A DNA stretch of 6,704 nucleotides from Candidatus Onthoplasma faecigallinarum (GTDB lineage: Bacteria; Bacillota; Clostridia; Christensenellales; UBA1242). Location: the NCBI GenBank assembly GCA_018715225.1, contig DVMB01000039.1, positions 1-6,704 on the forward strand. Reading direction: 5' to 3'. The notes under the pieces are model-generated. The model saw nothing but the letters and a program-made list of their open reading frames with translations, had not been told where the DNA came from and did not search any database. Both the position numbers and the translations under genes were made by a program. Position 1 is the first letter of the stretch; every line of letters begins with the position of its first letter. Of the stretch, positions 1 to 5,766 are shown one piece after another.

Positions 1-13
1 ATACCAAATAAAA

Positions 14-55
14 ATAAAAAACAAAATGTTTTTTATCAAAATAATTTTTTATTTT
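14..55. repeat. Two adjacent AT-only inverted repeats
   Basis: Just past the rpsU terminator, 14-23 pairs with 27-36 (10 bp, 3-base loop, a single G-C pair) and 38-44 pairs with 49-55 (7 bp, A-T only, 4-base loop). Either could fold in RNA or extrude in DNA, but they are weak, and such repeats arise by chance in DNA this AT-rich. They might act as backup termination for either strand. No gene is visible in 1-96. Confidence 0.4.
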
Positions 56-65
56 CAATTTGATT

Positions 66-92
66 AAAAATCACTAGCGTTTGCTAGTGATT
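66..92 (-). terminator. Rho-independent terminator of rpsU
   Basis: On the minus strand a perfect 10-bp stem (83-92 pairing with 69-78) closes a 4-base loop, AAAC, and runs into five T's (70-66), two of which also belong to the stem base. The stem starts 4 bases after the rpsU stop codon. On the plus strand the hairpin is not followed by a T-run, so it should work only for minus-strand transcripts. It marks the end of the gene block. The shape is that of a textbook intrinsic terminator; efficiency is inferred. Confidence 0.9.
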
Positions 93-96
93 AATC

Positions 97-285
97 TTAA
101 TAACGATTACGTTTCATGGCACGTTTGCGAGCGGCTTTGCTCTTTTCTTTACGACGAACACTTGGTTTTTTGTATTCAACGTTCTTTTTCAAATCGCCAA
201 TGATACCGTCTTTTTGACATTTGCGTTTAAAACGTTTTAATGCGCTGTCAATAGATTCATTTTCTCCGCAACGAACTGTAGTCAA
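97..285 (-). CDS. rpsU: 30S ribosomal protein bS21
   Basis: Small, very basic protein of the 30S subunit, located near the 3' end of 16S rRNA and the anti-Shine-Dalgarno region, where it supports initiation. The sequence shows the family pattern: GENES near the N-terminus, ALKRFKRKCQKDG, then YKKPSVRRKEKSKAARKRA and a basic tail. I place the start at TTG (283-285), giving 62 aa beginning MTTVRCGENES, which aligns without a gap to clostridial S21 proteins beginning MSEI/RV.xENES. The longest frame starts at GTG 292-294, but that codon directly abuts the Shine-Dalgarno AAAGGTGG (295-302), leaving no spacer; from the TTG the spacer is 9 bases. The gene has its own promoter upstream and a terminator downstream, so it can be made apart from the operon before it. 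Identity is near certain, the start less so. Confidence 0.95.
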   Translation of the reverse strand: MTTVRCGENESIDSALKRFKRKCQKDGIIGDLKKNVEYKKPSVRRKEKSKAARKRAMKRNRY

Positions 286-294
286 CTCTCTCAC

Positions 295-302
295 CCACCT
301 TT
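295..302 (-). promoter_or_regulatory. Ribosome binding site of rpsU (decides the start)
   Basis: AAAGGTGG on the minus strand. It ends directly against GTG 292-294, so that codon cannot be a normal start. The in-frame TTG at 283-285 lies 9 bases downstream, within the usable range. The same octamer precedes rsmE. Confidence 0.7.
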
Positions 303-320
303 AATTTAAAATTCTTATTT

Positions 321-349
321 ATATTACACTAAAAATTTGATATTGTCAA
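321..349 (-). promoter_or_regulatory. Sigma-A type promoter of rpsU
   Basis: A perfect -35 box TTGACA (349-344) is separated by 17 bases from a -10 box TAATAT (326-321, 4 of 6 consensus bases), with a TG directly before the -10. It lies in the gap between the HIT gene stop and rpsU. The expected transcript start is near 314, leaving a leader of about 30 bases that includes the AAAGGTGG binding site. An inverted repeat (331-338 with 351-358) brackets the -35 box and may be chance in AT-rich DNA. Confidence 0.8.
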
Positions 350-366
350 TAAATTTTTTCAACAAT

Positions 367-702
367 TTAAAATTCTTTCAACTTTTCGCCACCTAAAATG
401 TGAATATGCACGTGAGCGACTGTTTGCCCTGCATTTTCTCCTTGATTGATGACCAATCTATATCCACCAGTGATTCCCAATTCCTCTTGCATGTGGGATA
501 TTTTAGATATAATCTTTCCTAATAAGCATGCTCCCTCTTCTGTCATCATGTCAATATATGGCACATGCGAATTGGGAATAGCTATCAAGTGAATCTTCGC
601 TTGTGGATTTATATCTTTTATTATCATAAAATCGTCATCTTTATAAAGGATCGTCCCTGGCAGTTCTCCCTTTCTAATTTTACAAAAAATACAATCTTCC
701 AT
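367..702 (-). CDS. HIT-family (HinT-like) nucleotide hydrolase
   Basis: 111-aa histidine-triad protein of the Hint branch, whose members hydrolyse AMP-linked substrates such as adenosine phosphoramidates and aminoacyl-adenylate adducts in the cytoplasm. The triad HVHIHIL lies at residues 97-103, with His97, His99 and His101; by family analogy His99 is the nucleophile. The preceding GQTVAH is typical of Hint. An N-terminal CIFC (Cys4, Cys7) with His46 and a triad histidine fits the zinc site found in many bacterial members. Length is normal (110-115 aa). The start is supported by AGGAGG (708-713) 5 bases before ATG. The upstream mtaB stop TAA (705-707) overlaps the last base of the extended AGGAGGT, so translation is probably coupled. 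Sitting between mtaB and rpsU is common in clostridia. The natural substrate is unknown. Close relatives are called HinT, but I leave the symbol blank because HIT subfamilies are hard to separate by eye. Confidence 0.93.
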   Translation of the reverse strand: MEDCIFCKIRKGELPGTILYKDDDFMIIKDINPQAKIHLIAIPNSHVPYIDMMTEEGACLLGKIISKISHMQEELGITGGYRLVINQGENAGQTVAHVHIHILGGEKLKEF

Positions 703-704
703 AT

Positions 705-1952
705 TTACCTCCTAACTCCAATCATGCCATTATTGTAAGTATCTACCAATTCTATATTATATATTTCCCCAATTTTTAATGGTTCATCAATTTTTGTATA
801 TATATAATTATCAGTATACCCTAAAGAGAATCTTTCGTCAACCACTTCTTCAATCAAAACTTTGTGAATAGTATTTTTGTTGTTGTTGTAAAATTCTTCT
901 TTGAATTTTTTATTTAATTCTATCAACTTTTGTTCTCTTTGTTTCGCTACCTGTTTATCAACATCTCCTTTCAATCGGCTTGCGACTGTGCCCTCTCTCA
1001 CGCTATAAGGAAATATATGCATGAAACTGAATTTTATCTTTCTTAGATTGTTATAAGTAGTCTCAAACTCTTCGTCAGTCTCTCCCTTGAAACCTACTAT
1101 GATGTCAGTCGACAGACAGATATTAGGAAATTGTTGTCTCAGTTTATTTATTTTTTCCATAAACTGCTCTATGGTATAATGGCGATTCATTCGCCTTAAA
1201 GTCTCATTGCACGCAGATTGCAGACTGATATGCAGATGTGGACAAAAATTTTTGCAATTTTTTAATATCTCTATCATCTCATCATCTAGTGCCATACACT
1301 CTATAGATGATAGCCTAAAGCGTTTATTCAATTTATCAACTTCTTTGATTAAATATTTTAATGCCAACTTTCCATCTATTTTATAATCAGTCATATTGAT
1401 ACCCGTCAGCACTATTTCGTTAGAAGTTGTGTGTTTGATTTCGTCTAATATATCATCAATATCTCGACTTCTGCTCCTGCCTCTAACATAAGGAATTAGA
1501 CAATATGTACAAAAGTAATCACACCCGTCTTGTATCTTTATAAACTGCCTAGTACGGGTCTCAATCGGTCTAGCGGTGTTTGTATATATTTTATCTTCAA
1601 TCTTAGGTAGGGCCGTATTTCGCTCGTTTATAAGCTCCATAATCTCATTTTTTTTAGCGTTGCCAGTCACAGAAAAGACATTTGGATTTTGCAAAAATTT
1701 TGCTGGATTATTTTGACTAGCACATCCACACACGATTATTTTTGCGTCCTTATTTATCTTCTGTATCTTTGATAGGACCTGTCTAGATTTCCTCTCTGCT
1801 ATATTTGTTACCGCACATGTGTTGACCACGTACACATCTGCGTATACTAAGCCCTCACTTATTTCGTATCCGTTTGATTTCAGTTGATTCAATATGGATT
1901 GACTTTCATACTCATTGACCTTACAACCCAAAGTAATGACACTAGCTTTCAT
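705..1952 (-). CDS. mtaB: tRNA (t6A37) methylthiotransferase MtaB
   Basis: Radical-SAM methylthiotransferase that converts t6A to ms2t6A at position 37 of tRNAs reading ANN codons. The 415-aa protein has the three family domains. The N-terminal UPF0004 domain (about 1-120) has cluster cysteines Cys10, Cys46 and Cys77 (in GCASQ; Cys75 is nearby). The radical-SAM core has CDYFCTYC (Cys144, Cys148, Cys151), followed by LIPYVRGRSRSR. The C-terminal TRAM-like RNA-binding part covers about 355-415. The start MKASVITLGCKVNEYES is typical of MtaB rather than MiaB. One deviation: the usual LQSG reads LQSA (residues 244-247). ATG is preceded by AAAGG (1962-1966) with a 9-base spacer. The gene overlaps the end of rsmE by 11 bases and stops 2 bases before the HIT gene, so it sits inside a coupled operon. 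MiaB or RimO are less likely because of the N-terminal signature and the rsmE neighbour. Confidence 0.95.
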   Translation of the reverse strand: MKASVITLGCKVNEYESQSILNQLKSNGYEISEGLVYADVYVVNTCAVTNIAERKSRQVLSKIQKINKDAKIIVCGCASQNNPAKFLQNPNVFSVTGNAKKNEIMELINERNTALPKIEDKIYTNTARPIETRTRQFIKIQDGCDYFCTYCLIPYVRGRSRSRDIDDILDEIKHTTSNEIVLTGINMTDYKIDGKLALKYLIKEVDKLNKRFRLSSIECMALDDEMIEILKNCKNFCPHLHISLQSACNETLRRMNRHYTIEQFMEKINKLRQQFPNICLSTDIIVGFKGETDEEFETTYNNLRKIKFSFMHIFPYSVREGTVASRLKGDVDKQVAKQREQKLIELNKKFKEEFYNNNKNTIHKVLIEEVVDERFSLGYTDNYIYTKIDEPLKIGEIYNIELVDTYNNGMIGVRR

Positions 1953-2637
1953 AACTCACTGCCTTTAGTGCCGACACGGCACTCACACATGCAACCTCGG
2001 CACGCAAAATTGTTTTTGATAAGGAAATATTTTTCGCAAAACTAGAAAAAAACTCTACTTCATCGCTTGAAAAACCACCCTCTGGACCTATTATTACAGC
2101 AAAATCTCCGCTAAATTTTGTTATTTTTTGAGTCGAATTTTCATATGCAAAAAATCGGTTTTTATATACACTAATATCTTCTTTTATTTGACGTTTGTCA
2201 ATAATAGACACGTCCATGATGTCTGCTCGCTCGCATTGTTTGCTCGCTTGTATTGAATATGATTTCAGTTTGTTTAATTTATTTTCGTCAATGCTTGCAA
2301 CGCTGTTTGCTGATTTAAACAATTTGACATGGCTTACGTTTAGTTCTGCCAAATTGTCAATCGCGGTAGACAGAGCATCGTTCTTTATCATTGCTAGATA
2401 AACAGTTATCCGTCTATCCTGCATCGCATGATTTAATTCTTTCTTTATTATAGAGCAAATTGCTTTGTCCTTTTTGATTTCTTTAATGACCAAATGATAA
2501 TCATACCCATCGCCATTAAATGCGACAATGCTGTCTCCCACTTTGCATCGTCTAACTTTTGTAAGGTGTTGAAATTCTTGCGATGAGATTATAACAAAAT
2601 CGTCCTGGTATTCATGGAAATAATATCTATTATCCAT
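1942..2637 (-). CDS. rsmE: 16S rRNA m3U1498 methyltransferase RsmE
   Basis: SPOUT-class, SAM-dependent enzyme that methylates N3 of U1498 in helix 44 of 16S rRNA. With the start at ATG 2635-2637 the protein is 231 aa. The N-terminal PUA-like domain (about 1-70) carries HLTKVRRCKVGD (24-35). The C-terminal knotted methyltransferase domain has LAMIKND (81-87), QCERAD (134-139), IGPEGGFSSDE (183-193) and ILRAEVA (210-216). The SAM-loop GPEGG is intact. Several positions normally conserved differ: ILRxETA reads ILRAEVA, the Pro after the QxxR segment is Met, and LGxxILR reads LSKTILR. The longest frame begins at GTG 2644-2646, but that GTG lies inside AAAGGTGG (2643-2650); ATG follows after 5 bases and gives the normal N-terminus MDNRYYF. 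It overlaps the end of rpe by 8 bases and mtaB by 11. The usual upstream partner prmA is absent. Confidence 0.93.
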   Translation of the reverse strand: MDNRYYFHEYQDDFVIISSQEFQHLTKVRRCKVGDSIVAFNGDGYDYHLVIKEIKKDKAICSIIKKELNHAMQDRRITVYLAMIKNDALSTAIDNLAELNVSHVKLFKSANSVASIDENKLNKLKSYSIQASKQCERADIMDVSIIDKRQIKEDISVYKNRFFAYENSTQKITKFSGDFAVIIGPEGGFSSDEVEFFSSFAKNISLSKTILRAEVACVSAVSALKAVSYES

Positions 2638-3292
2638 TCTTGCCACCTTTCAAATGTTGAATGGCATCGTATGCATCGTTAGAATAAATGTAATTTCCGC
2701 TGACCAATATGTCAGCCCCTGCACGAACGCACTGTGCCCCTGTCTCTGGATTGATCCCGCCGTCGACTTCTATCAATATGTCCGGGCTGATGTTTCTAAC
2801 ATATTTGATTTTCTTCAATGCTGATTTGTCAAATTCCTGTCCGCCTTTACCCGCCTTGACGCAAAGGATCAAAACTAAGTCTAAATATTTTATAAATGGA
2901 TCTATAACTGTTACATCAGTATTCAAATCAAGTGCTAGCCCAACCATTTTTTTATTTCTTTTAATTTTTTGCAACAATTCAATCAATTTCGCTTTATCTT
3001 CAACCGCTTCGTAATGAACTGTGATGATGTCCGCACCTGCCTTGATATATTTATTGATAAATTTTTCAGGATTGTTGATCATCAAATGTGTGTCAAAAAG
3101 GAGTGCAGATTTCTCTCTCAACTGCTCAAAGTATGTATAGTCAATGGTCTTGTATTTGACAAACTCGCCGTCCATAACGTCTAAATGGTACATGTCAGCG
3201 CCGTAATTGCTCATTCTTTGAATGTATTCAATCTGGCTAGACATATTTCTTCCTGCTGGCAGGCTGGATGCAGAAATCACTACTTTTCGCAT
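2630..3292 (-). CDS. rpe: Ribulose-phosphate 3-epimerase, divergent
   Basis: 220-aa TIM-barrel protein of the ribulose-phosphate 3-epimerase family, which interconverts ribulose-5-phosphate and xylulose-5-phosphate in the pentose phosphate pathway. The metal and catalytic residues are present: His36 and Asp38 in HLDVMDGEFV, His69 in THLMI, and Asp177 in EVDGG. ITVHYEA (90-96) and the phosphate-binding VSGNYIYS (197-204) also fit. The active-site lid, normally MSVNPGFGGQxF, reads LCVKAGKGGQEF (143-154), the usual NPxTP segment before it reads DLNTD (122-126), and VPNxT reads VKYKT. It is therefore a clear family member but not a typical Rpe, and a shifted sugar-phosphate specificity is possible. 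ATG is preceded by AAGGAG (3298-3303) with a 5-base spacer. In many Firmicutes rpe follows rsgA downstream of rlmN; here it follows rlmN directly. It has a likely promoter of its own and starts the rpe-rsmE-mtaB-hit block. Confidence 0.88.
   Translation of the reverse strand: MRKVVISASSLPAGRNMSSQIEYIQRMSNYGADMYHLDVMDGEFVKYKTIDYTYFEQLREKSALLFDTHLMINNPEKFINKYIKAGADIITVHYEAVEDKAKLIELLQKIKRNKKMVGLALDLNTDVTVIDPFIKYLDLVLILCVKAGKGGQEFDKSALKKIKYVRNISPDILIEVDGGINPETGAQCVRAGADILVSGNYIYSNDAYDAIQHLKGGKNG
2643..2650 (-). promoter_or_regulatory. Ribosome binding site of rsmE (decides the start)
   Basis: AAAGGTGG on the minus strand, within the last codons of rpe, 5 bases before ATG 2635-2637. It contains the in-frame GTG that a longest-frame annotation would choose (2644-2646), which would remove the spacer entirely. 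This favours the ATG. Confidence 0.8.
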
Positions 3293-3308
3293 AATATCTC
3301 CTTAAATT

Positions 3309-3337
3309 ATTATAGCATACCTTATTGATTTTTAAAA
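3309..3337 (-). promoter_or_regulatory. Extended -10 promoter upstream of rpe
   Basis: TGCTATAAT (3317-3309) is a perfect -10 box with the extended TGn motif. Seventeen bases upstream the -35 position (3337-3332) reads TTTTAA, only 3 of 6 matches, as often seen with extended -10 promoters. It lies in the 62-base gap after rlmN, the only sizeable break in the upper gene block. The predicted transcript start, near 3302, falls at the start of the rpe Shine-Dalgarno, giving a leader of about 10 bases, which is unusually short. No terminator is visible after rlmN, so read-through from the priA operon is also likely. Confidence 0.6.
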
Positions 3338-3354
3338 TTGATTTTATGTGCTTA

Positions 3355-4392
3355 TTAGGTGTTTTTTTGATTAATTTTATTTAACGTTTTTGCCCTCAGC
3401 ATGCCACACGCCCCTTCTATGTCGCTACCTTGACTGCGTCTTAGGGTTGCGGATACTCCTAAGTCATTCAATCTTTTGACGAAAGCATATGCTTCATGCT
3501 TTGTGGTCGCTTTTAGGCTACCACCATTGGGGTTCAAACATATGACATTTACATGACAATTCAAATTTTCTGTAAGTTTTTTCAATCTCTGTGCATTTTG
3601 AAAACTATCGTTTACATCTTTTATTAAACAATATTCAAAGACCACTCGTCTTTTATTCTCTTTTACATACGTCTGTAACGCTTTTATGATTTCATCTATA
3701 GAATATTTGTTTGCTATAGGCATAATTGTTTTTCTTGTCTCATCGTCAGTTGCATGCAATGAGACACACAGCGTAATGTTATAATTTAATTTTGAAAATT
3801 CATATATTTTGTCGACAAGACCGCATGTGGAAATTGAAATATTTCTTTCGCTCACATTAAAGCCATCTTTGTCTGTAATCAATTCTAACCATTTTACTAC
3901 GTTGTCGTAATTGTCAAAAGGCTCCCCGCTCCCCATCAAAACAATGTTTGTGAAATTTCTTTCGTGATTCTTCCCATTGTCTGCATTGACAACAGCGATC
4001 ATACTGAGCATCTCTCCTGCTGACAGATTTCTAATCAAGCCATTTAAGGTAGATGCACAAAATTTGCACCCCATTCTGCACCCAATTTGCGTCGACATAC
4101 AAATGGTGTTGCCATAATCTTGATGCAAAAAGACGCATTCAACAAGGTTGTTATCATAGGTTGATAAAAGATATTTTTTTGTCCCATCTTTGCTAGTCAA
4201 AACCTTATATATATTTATAGGCTTTAGAATATTATCTTTTTTCAAACTTTCTATCATGCTTTTAGGTAGATTAGTTTCAGTATAGTCTTTTGCCTGAATA
4301 ATTGCATCAAAAACTTGTTTGGCACGAAATGACGGATAATCTGCCAAAATTTGTTTTAATTCTAAAAGACTGTAATCACTAAGAATTTTCAA
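3355..4392 (-). CDS. rlmN: Dual-specificity 23S rRNA A2503 / tRNA A37 methyltransferase RlmN
   Basis: Radical-SAM enzyme that makes m2A at A2503 of 23S rRNA and, in many bacteria, at A37 of some tRNAs. With the start chosen here the protein is 345 aa, normal for RlmN. It has an N-terminal RNA-binding part with FRAKQVFDAI, the radical-SAM motif CRMGCKFC (Cys105, Cys109, Cys112), the upstream acid cysteine (Cys98 in TICMSTQIGC), MGSGEP, SLHA, and the methyl-carrying cysteine in GSDIEGACG (Cys329). Both redox-active cysteines are present, so it looks functional. Cfr is less likely in this housekeeping context. The longest frame starts at GTG 4399-4401, but that GTG is part of the Shine-Dalgarno AGGTGAT (4397-4403). 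TTG at 4390-4392 gives MKILSDYSLLELKQIL, the usual RlmN N-terminus, with normal spacing. It overlaps the end of fmt by 14 bases; rsmB, which normally lies between the two, is missing. Confidence 0.95.
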   Translation of the reverse strand: MKILSDYSLLELKQILADYPSFRAKQVFDAIIQAKDYTETNLPKSMIESLKKDNILKPINIYKVLTSKDGTKKYLLSTYDNNLVECVFLHQDYGNTICMSTQIGCRMGCKFCASTLNGLIRNLSAGEMLSMIAVVNADNGKNHERNFTNIVLMGSGEPFDNYDNVVKWLELITDKDGFNVSERNISISTCGLVDKIYEFSKLNYNITLCVSLHATDDETRKTIMPIANKYSIDEIIKALQTYVKENKRRVVFEYCLIKDVNDSFQNAQRLKKLTENLNCHVNVICLNPNGGSLKATTKHEAYAFVKRLNDLGVSATLRRSQGSDIEGACGMLRAKTLNKINQKNT

Positions 4393-5299
4393 TAATATCA
4401 CCTTTTTTGAATTTGTTTGAATTCATATACGAGATGGCTAACATCTTTTGCTTTCCTTCTGGCTGAATGTTGATTATATCAATGGCAGAATCTTTTGTCG
4501 CCACAACAAAACCATTTTTCCCATCGCATACTAGAATTTCGCCCACTCTTCCGTGACTTTCGCAAGGTACAGCAAACAGAACTTTATACCTAACTTTATT
4601 GTATATAAAATAACAATTTTCTAGCCCACGAATTTTGTTGCAAATATTTTCGCTCGTGTCATCAAATGAAATCAAAAAGTCCTCATTTTTGAACATTGGA
4701 TAATATGACATTTGGCTTTCGTCTTGCTTTTTAGGGTGTTTTATATAATAATCGAAATTGTCAAAAAACTCTTTTATACACTCAACACCTAGAGTGGCTA
4801 GTTTCGAAAATACACTAGATGATGTGTCTGTATTTTCAATTTCTATTGATTTTTGCAGATAAATATCTCCTGTGTCCAGACCTAATTCTGTACGCATTAT
4901 TGTGATACCCGTCTGTTTTTCTCCATTGATTATTGCCCACTGGATAGGTGCGGGACCACGATATTTAGGTAGTAAGCTGGCATGAACATTTACAGTCCCG
5001 TATTTTGGTATGTCCAAGATATTTTGTTTTATGATTTGCCCATAACTAGCCGTTACAAAAATATCCGGCTTCAATGCTTTTAGCGGTTCTTCCCCCTCCT
5101 TATTTAATTTCTCGAATTGATAAATAGGAATATTTTTTTCAATGCAAAAAGTTTTGACTAAGGAAAAGTTTATTTTATTGTTCCTCGCATTGATTTTATC
5201 TGGCTGAGAAACGACAGCGACGACTTCTCTACCGTCGTCGATCAAACCTTTCAAAATATTTAGGCTAAATTCCCCTGATCCAAAAAAAACTATTCTCAT
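4379..5299 (-). CDS. fmt: Methionyl-tRNA formyltransferase
   Basis: Transfers a formyl group from 10-formyl-THF to Met-tRNAfMet, the first step specific to bacterial initiation. The 306-aa protein is close to the usual 310-315. The N-terminal formyltransferase domain (about 1-190) starts RIVFFGSGEFS and has the catalytic set Asn104, His106 (NVHASLLPKYRGPAPIQ) and Asp142 (GLDTGD). The C-terminal OB-fold tRNA-binding domain covers about 205-306. The loop after SQPDK (residues 35-49), which contacts the tRNA acceptor end in E. coli, is divergent: RGKKLxPSPVK-type sequence reads RNNKINFSLVK, though Arg39 aligns with the Arg important for tRNA recognition. The ATG overlaps the def TGA stop by 4 bases (ATGA). 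There is only a weak purine-rich GAAGAAGA before it, so expression probably depends on coupling to def. The def-fmt pair, formyl removal and addition, is conserved across bacteria. Confidence 0.96.
   Translation of the reverse strand: MRIVFFGSGEFSLNILKGLIDDGREVVAVVSQPDKINARNNKINFSLVKTFCIEKNIPIYQFEKLNKEGEEPLKALKPDIFVTASYGQIIKQNILDIPKYGTVNVHASLLPKYRGPAPIQWAIINGEKQTGITIMRTELGLDTGDIYLQKSIEIENTDTSSSVFSKLATLGVECIKEFFDNFDYYIKHPKKQDESQMSYYPMFKNEDFLISFDDTSENICNKIRGLENCYFIYNKVRYKVLFAVPCESHGRVGEILVCDGKNGFVVATKDSAIDIINIQPEGKQKMLAISYMNSNKFKKGDIIENS
4397..4408 (-). promoter_or_regulatory. Ribosome binding site of rlmN (decides the start)
   Basis: AAAAAAGGTGAT on the minus strand, inside the 3' end of fmt. 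AGGTGAT matches the part of the anti-Shine-Dalgarno complement beyond GGAGG. The GTG within it is in frame with rlmN and would be the longest-frame start, but it would leave no spacer. TTG 4390-4392 lies 8 bases after the GG pair. Confidence 0.65.
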
Positions 5300-5763
5300 T
5301 CTTCTTCTTTATATCCTTTTGGTGGTTCACACAATTTATCAATATATAAAACGCCATCTAAATGGTCGCTTTCATGACAGATACATACCGCTGTCCAATC
5401 TTCACATGTCAAAGTAAACTTGTTGCCGTATCTATCAAAAGCGGTTACTGTTACTGTCCTTGGACGTTTTACGTAGCCAAAAGGAAGTGCTACGCTCAAG
5501 CACCCTTCTTTTTTATATTGTTCTCCACTTGCTTTGACAATTGTTGGATTGATAAATTCAATCTTCATGTTGTTGATATTGATGATGAAAACTCGCTTAA
5601 GTACTCCCACTTGGACAGCACTTAGTCCTGCCCCGTTTTTTGCGTCCAACGTCTCGCTCATATCGTCAAGGAGTTCCCATAATTTCTCATCAAAATCATT
5701 CACAGGTTTACTTTTCTTTCTTATAAAATTGTCAGTATGTGGAACTATCTCTCTAATTGCCAT
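5296..5763 (-). CDS. def: Peptide deformylase
   Basis: Metalloenzyme that removes the formyl group from the N-terminal Met of nascent proteins at the ribosome exit. It is 155 aa, normal for the short deformylases. The three family motifs are visible: motif 1 GAGLSAVQ (44-51; consensus GxGLAAxQ, with Ser for the first Ala), motif 2 EGCLS (86-90, metal ligand Cys88), and motif 3 HESDH (130-134, ligands His130 and His134, catalytic Glu131), followed by LDGVLYIDK. The start MAIREIV matches clostridial homologues. GAGGT lies about 6 bases before ATG, and the priA TAA stop (5767-5769) overlaps it. It is co-transcribed with priA and fmt. The stop is TGA; reading TGA as Trp would add only two residues before TAG, so this stop alone does not fix the genetic code. 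Confidence 0.96.
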   Translation of the reverse strand: MAIREIVPHTDNFIRKKSKPVNDFDEKLWELLDDMSETLDAKNGAGLSAVQVGVLKRVFIININNMKIEFINPTIVKASGEQYKKEGCLSVALPFGYVKRPRTVTVTAFDRYGNKFTLTCEDWTAVCICHESDHLDGVLYIDKLCEPPKGYKEEE

Positions 5764-5766
5764 ATT

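Noticed and set aside
3293..3354. Terminator after rlmN
   Set aside because: No GC-bearing stem followed by a T-run is present; only a short AAAAT/ATTTT pairing, too weak to call.
5290..5298. Possible Mycoplasma-type code, since TGA at the end of def could be read as Trp and the frame would run only two more codons to TAG
   Set aside because: The four Trp codons checked in rlmN, fmt and def are all TGG and no gene has an in-frame TGA, which would be unlikely in AT-rich DNA if TGA meant Trp.
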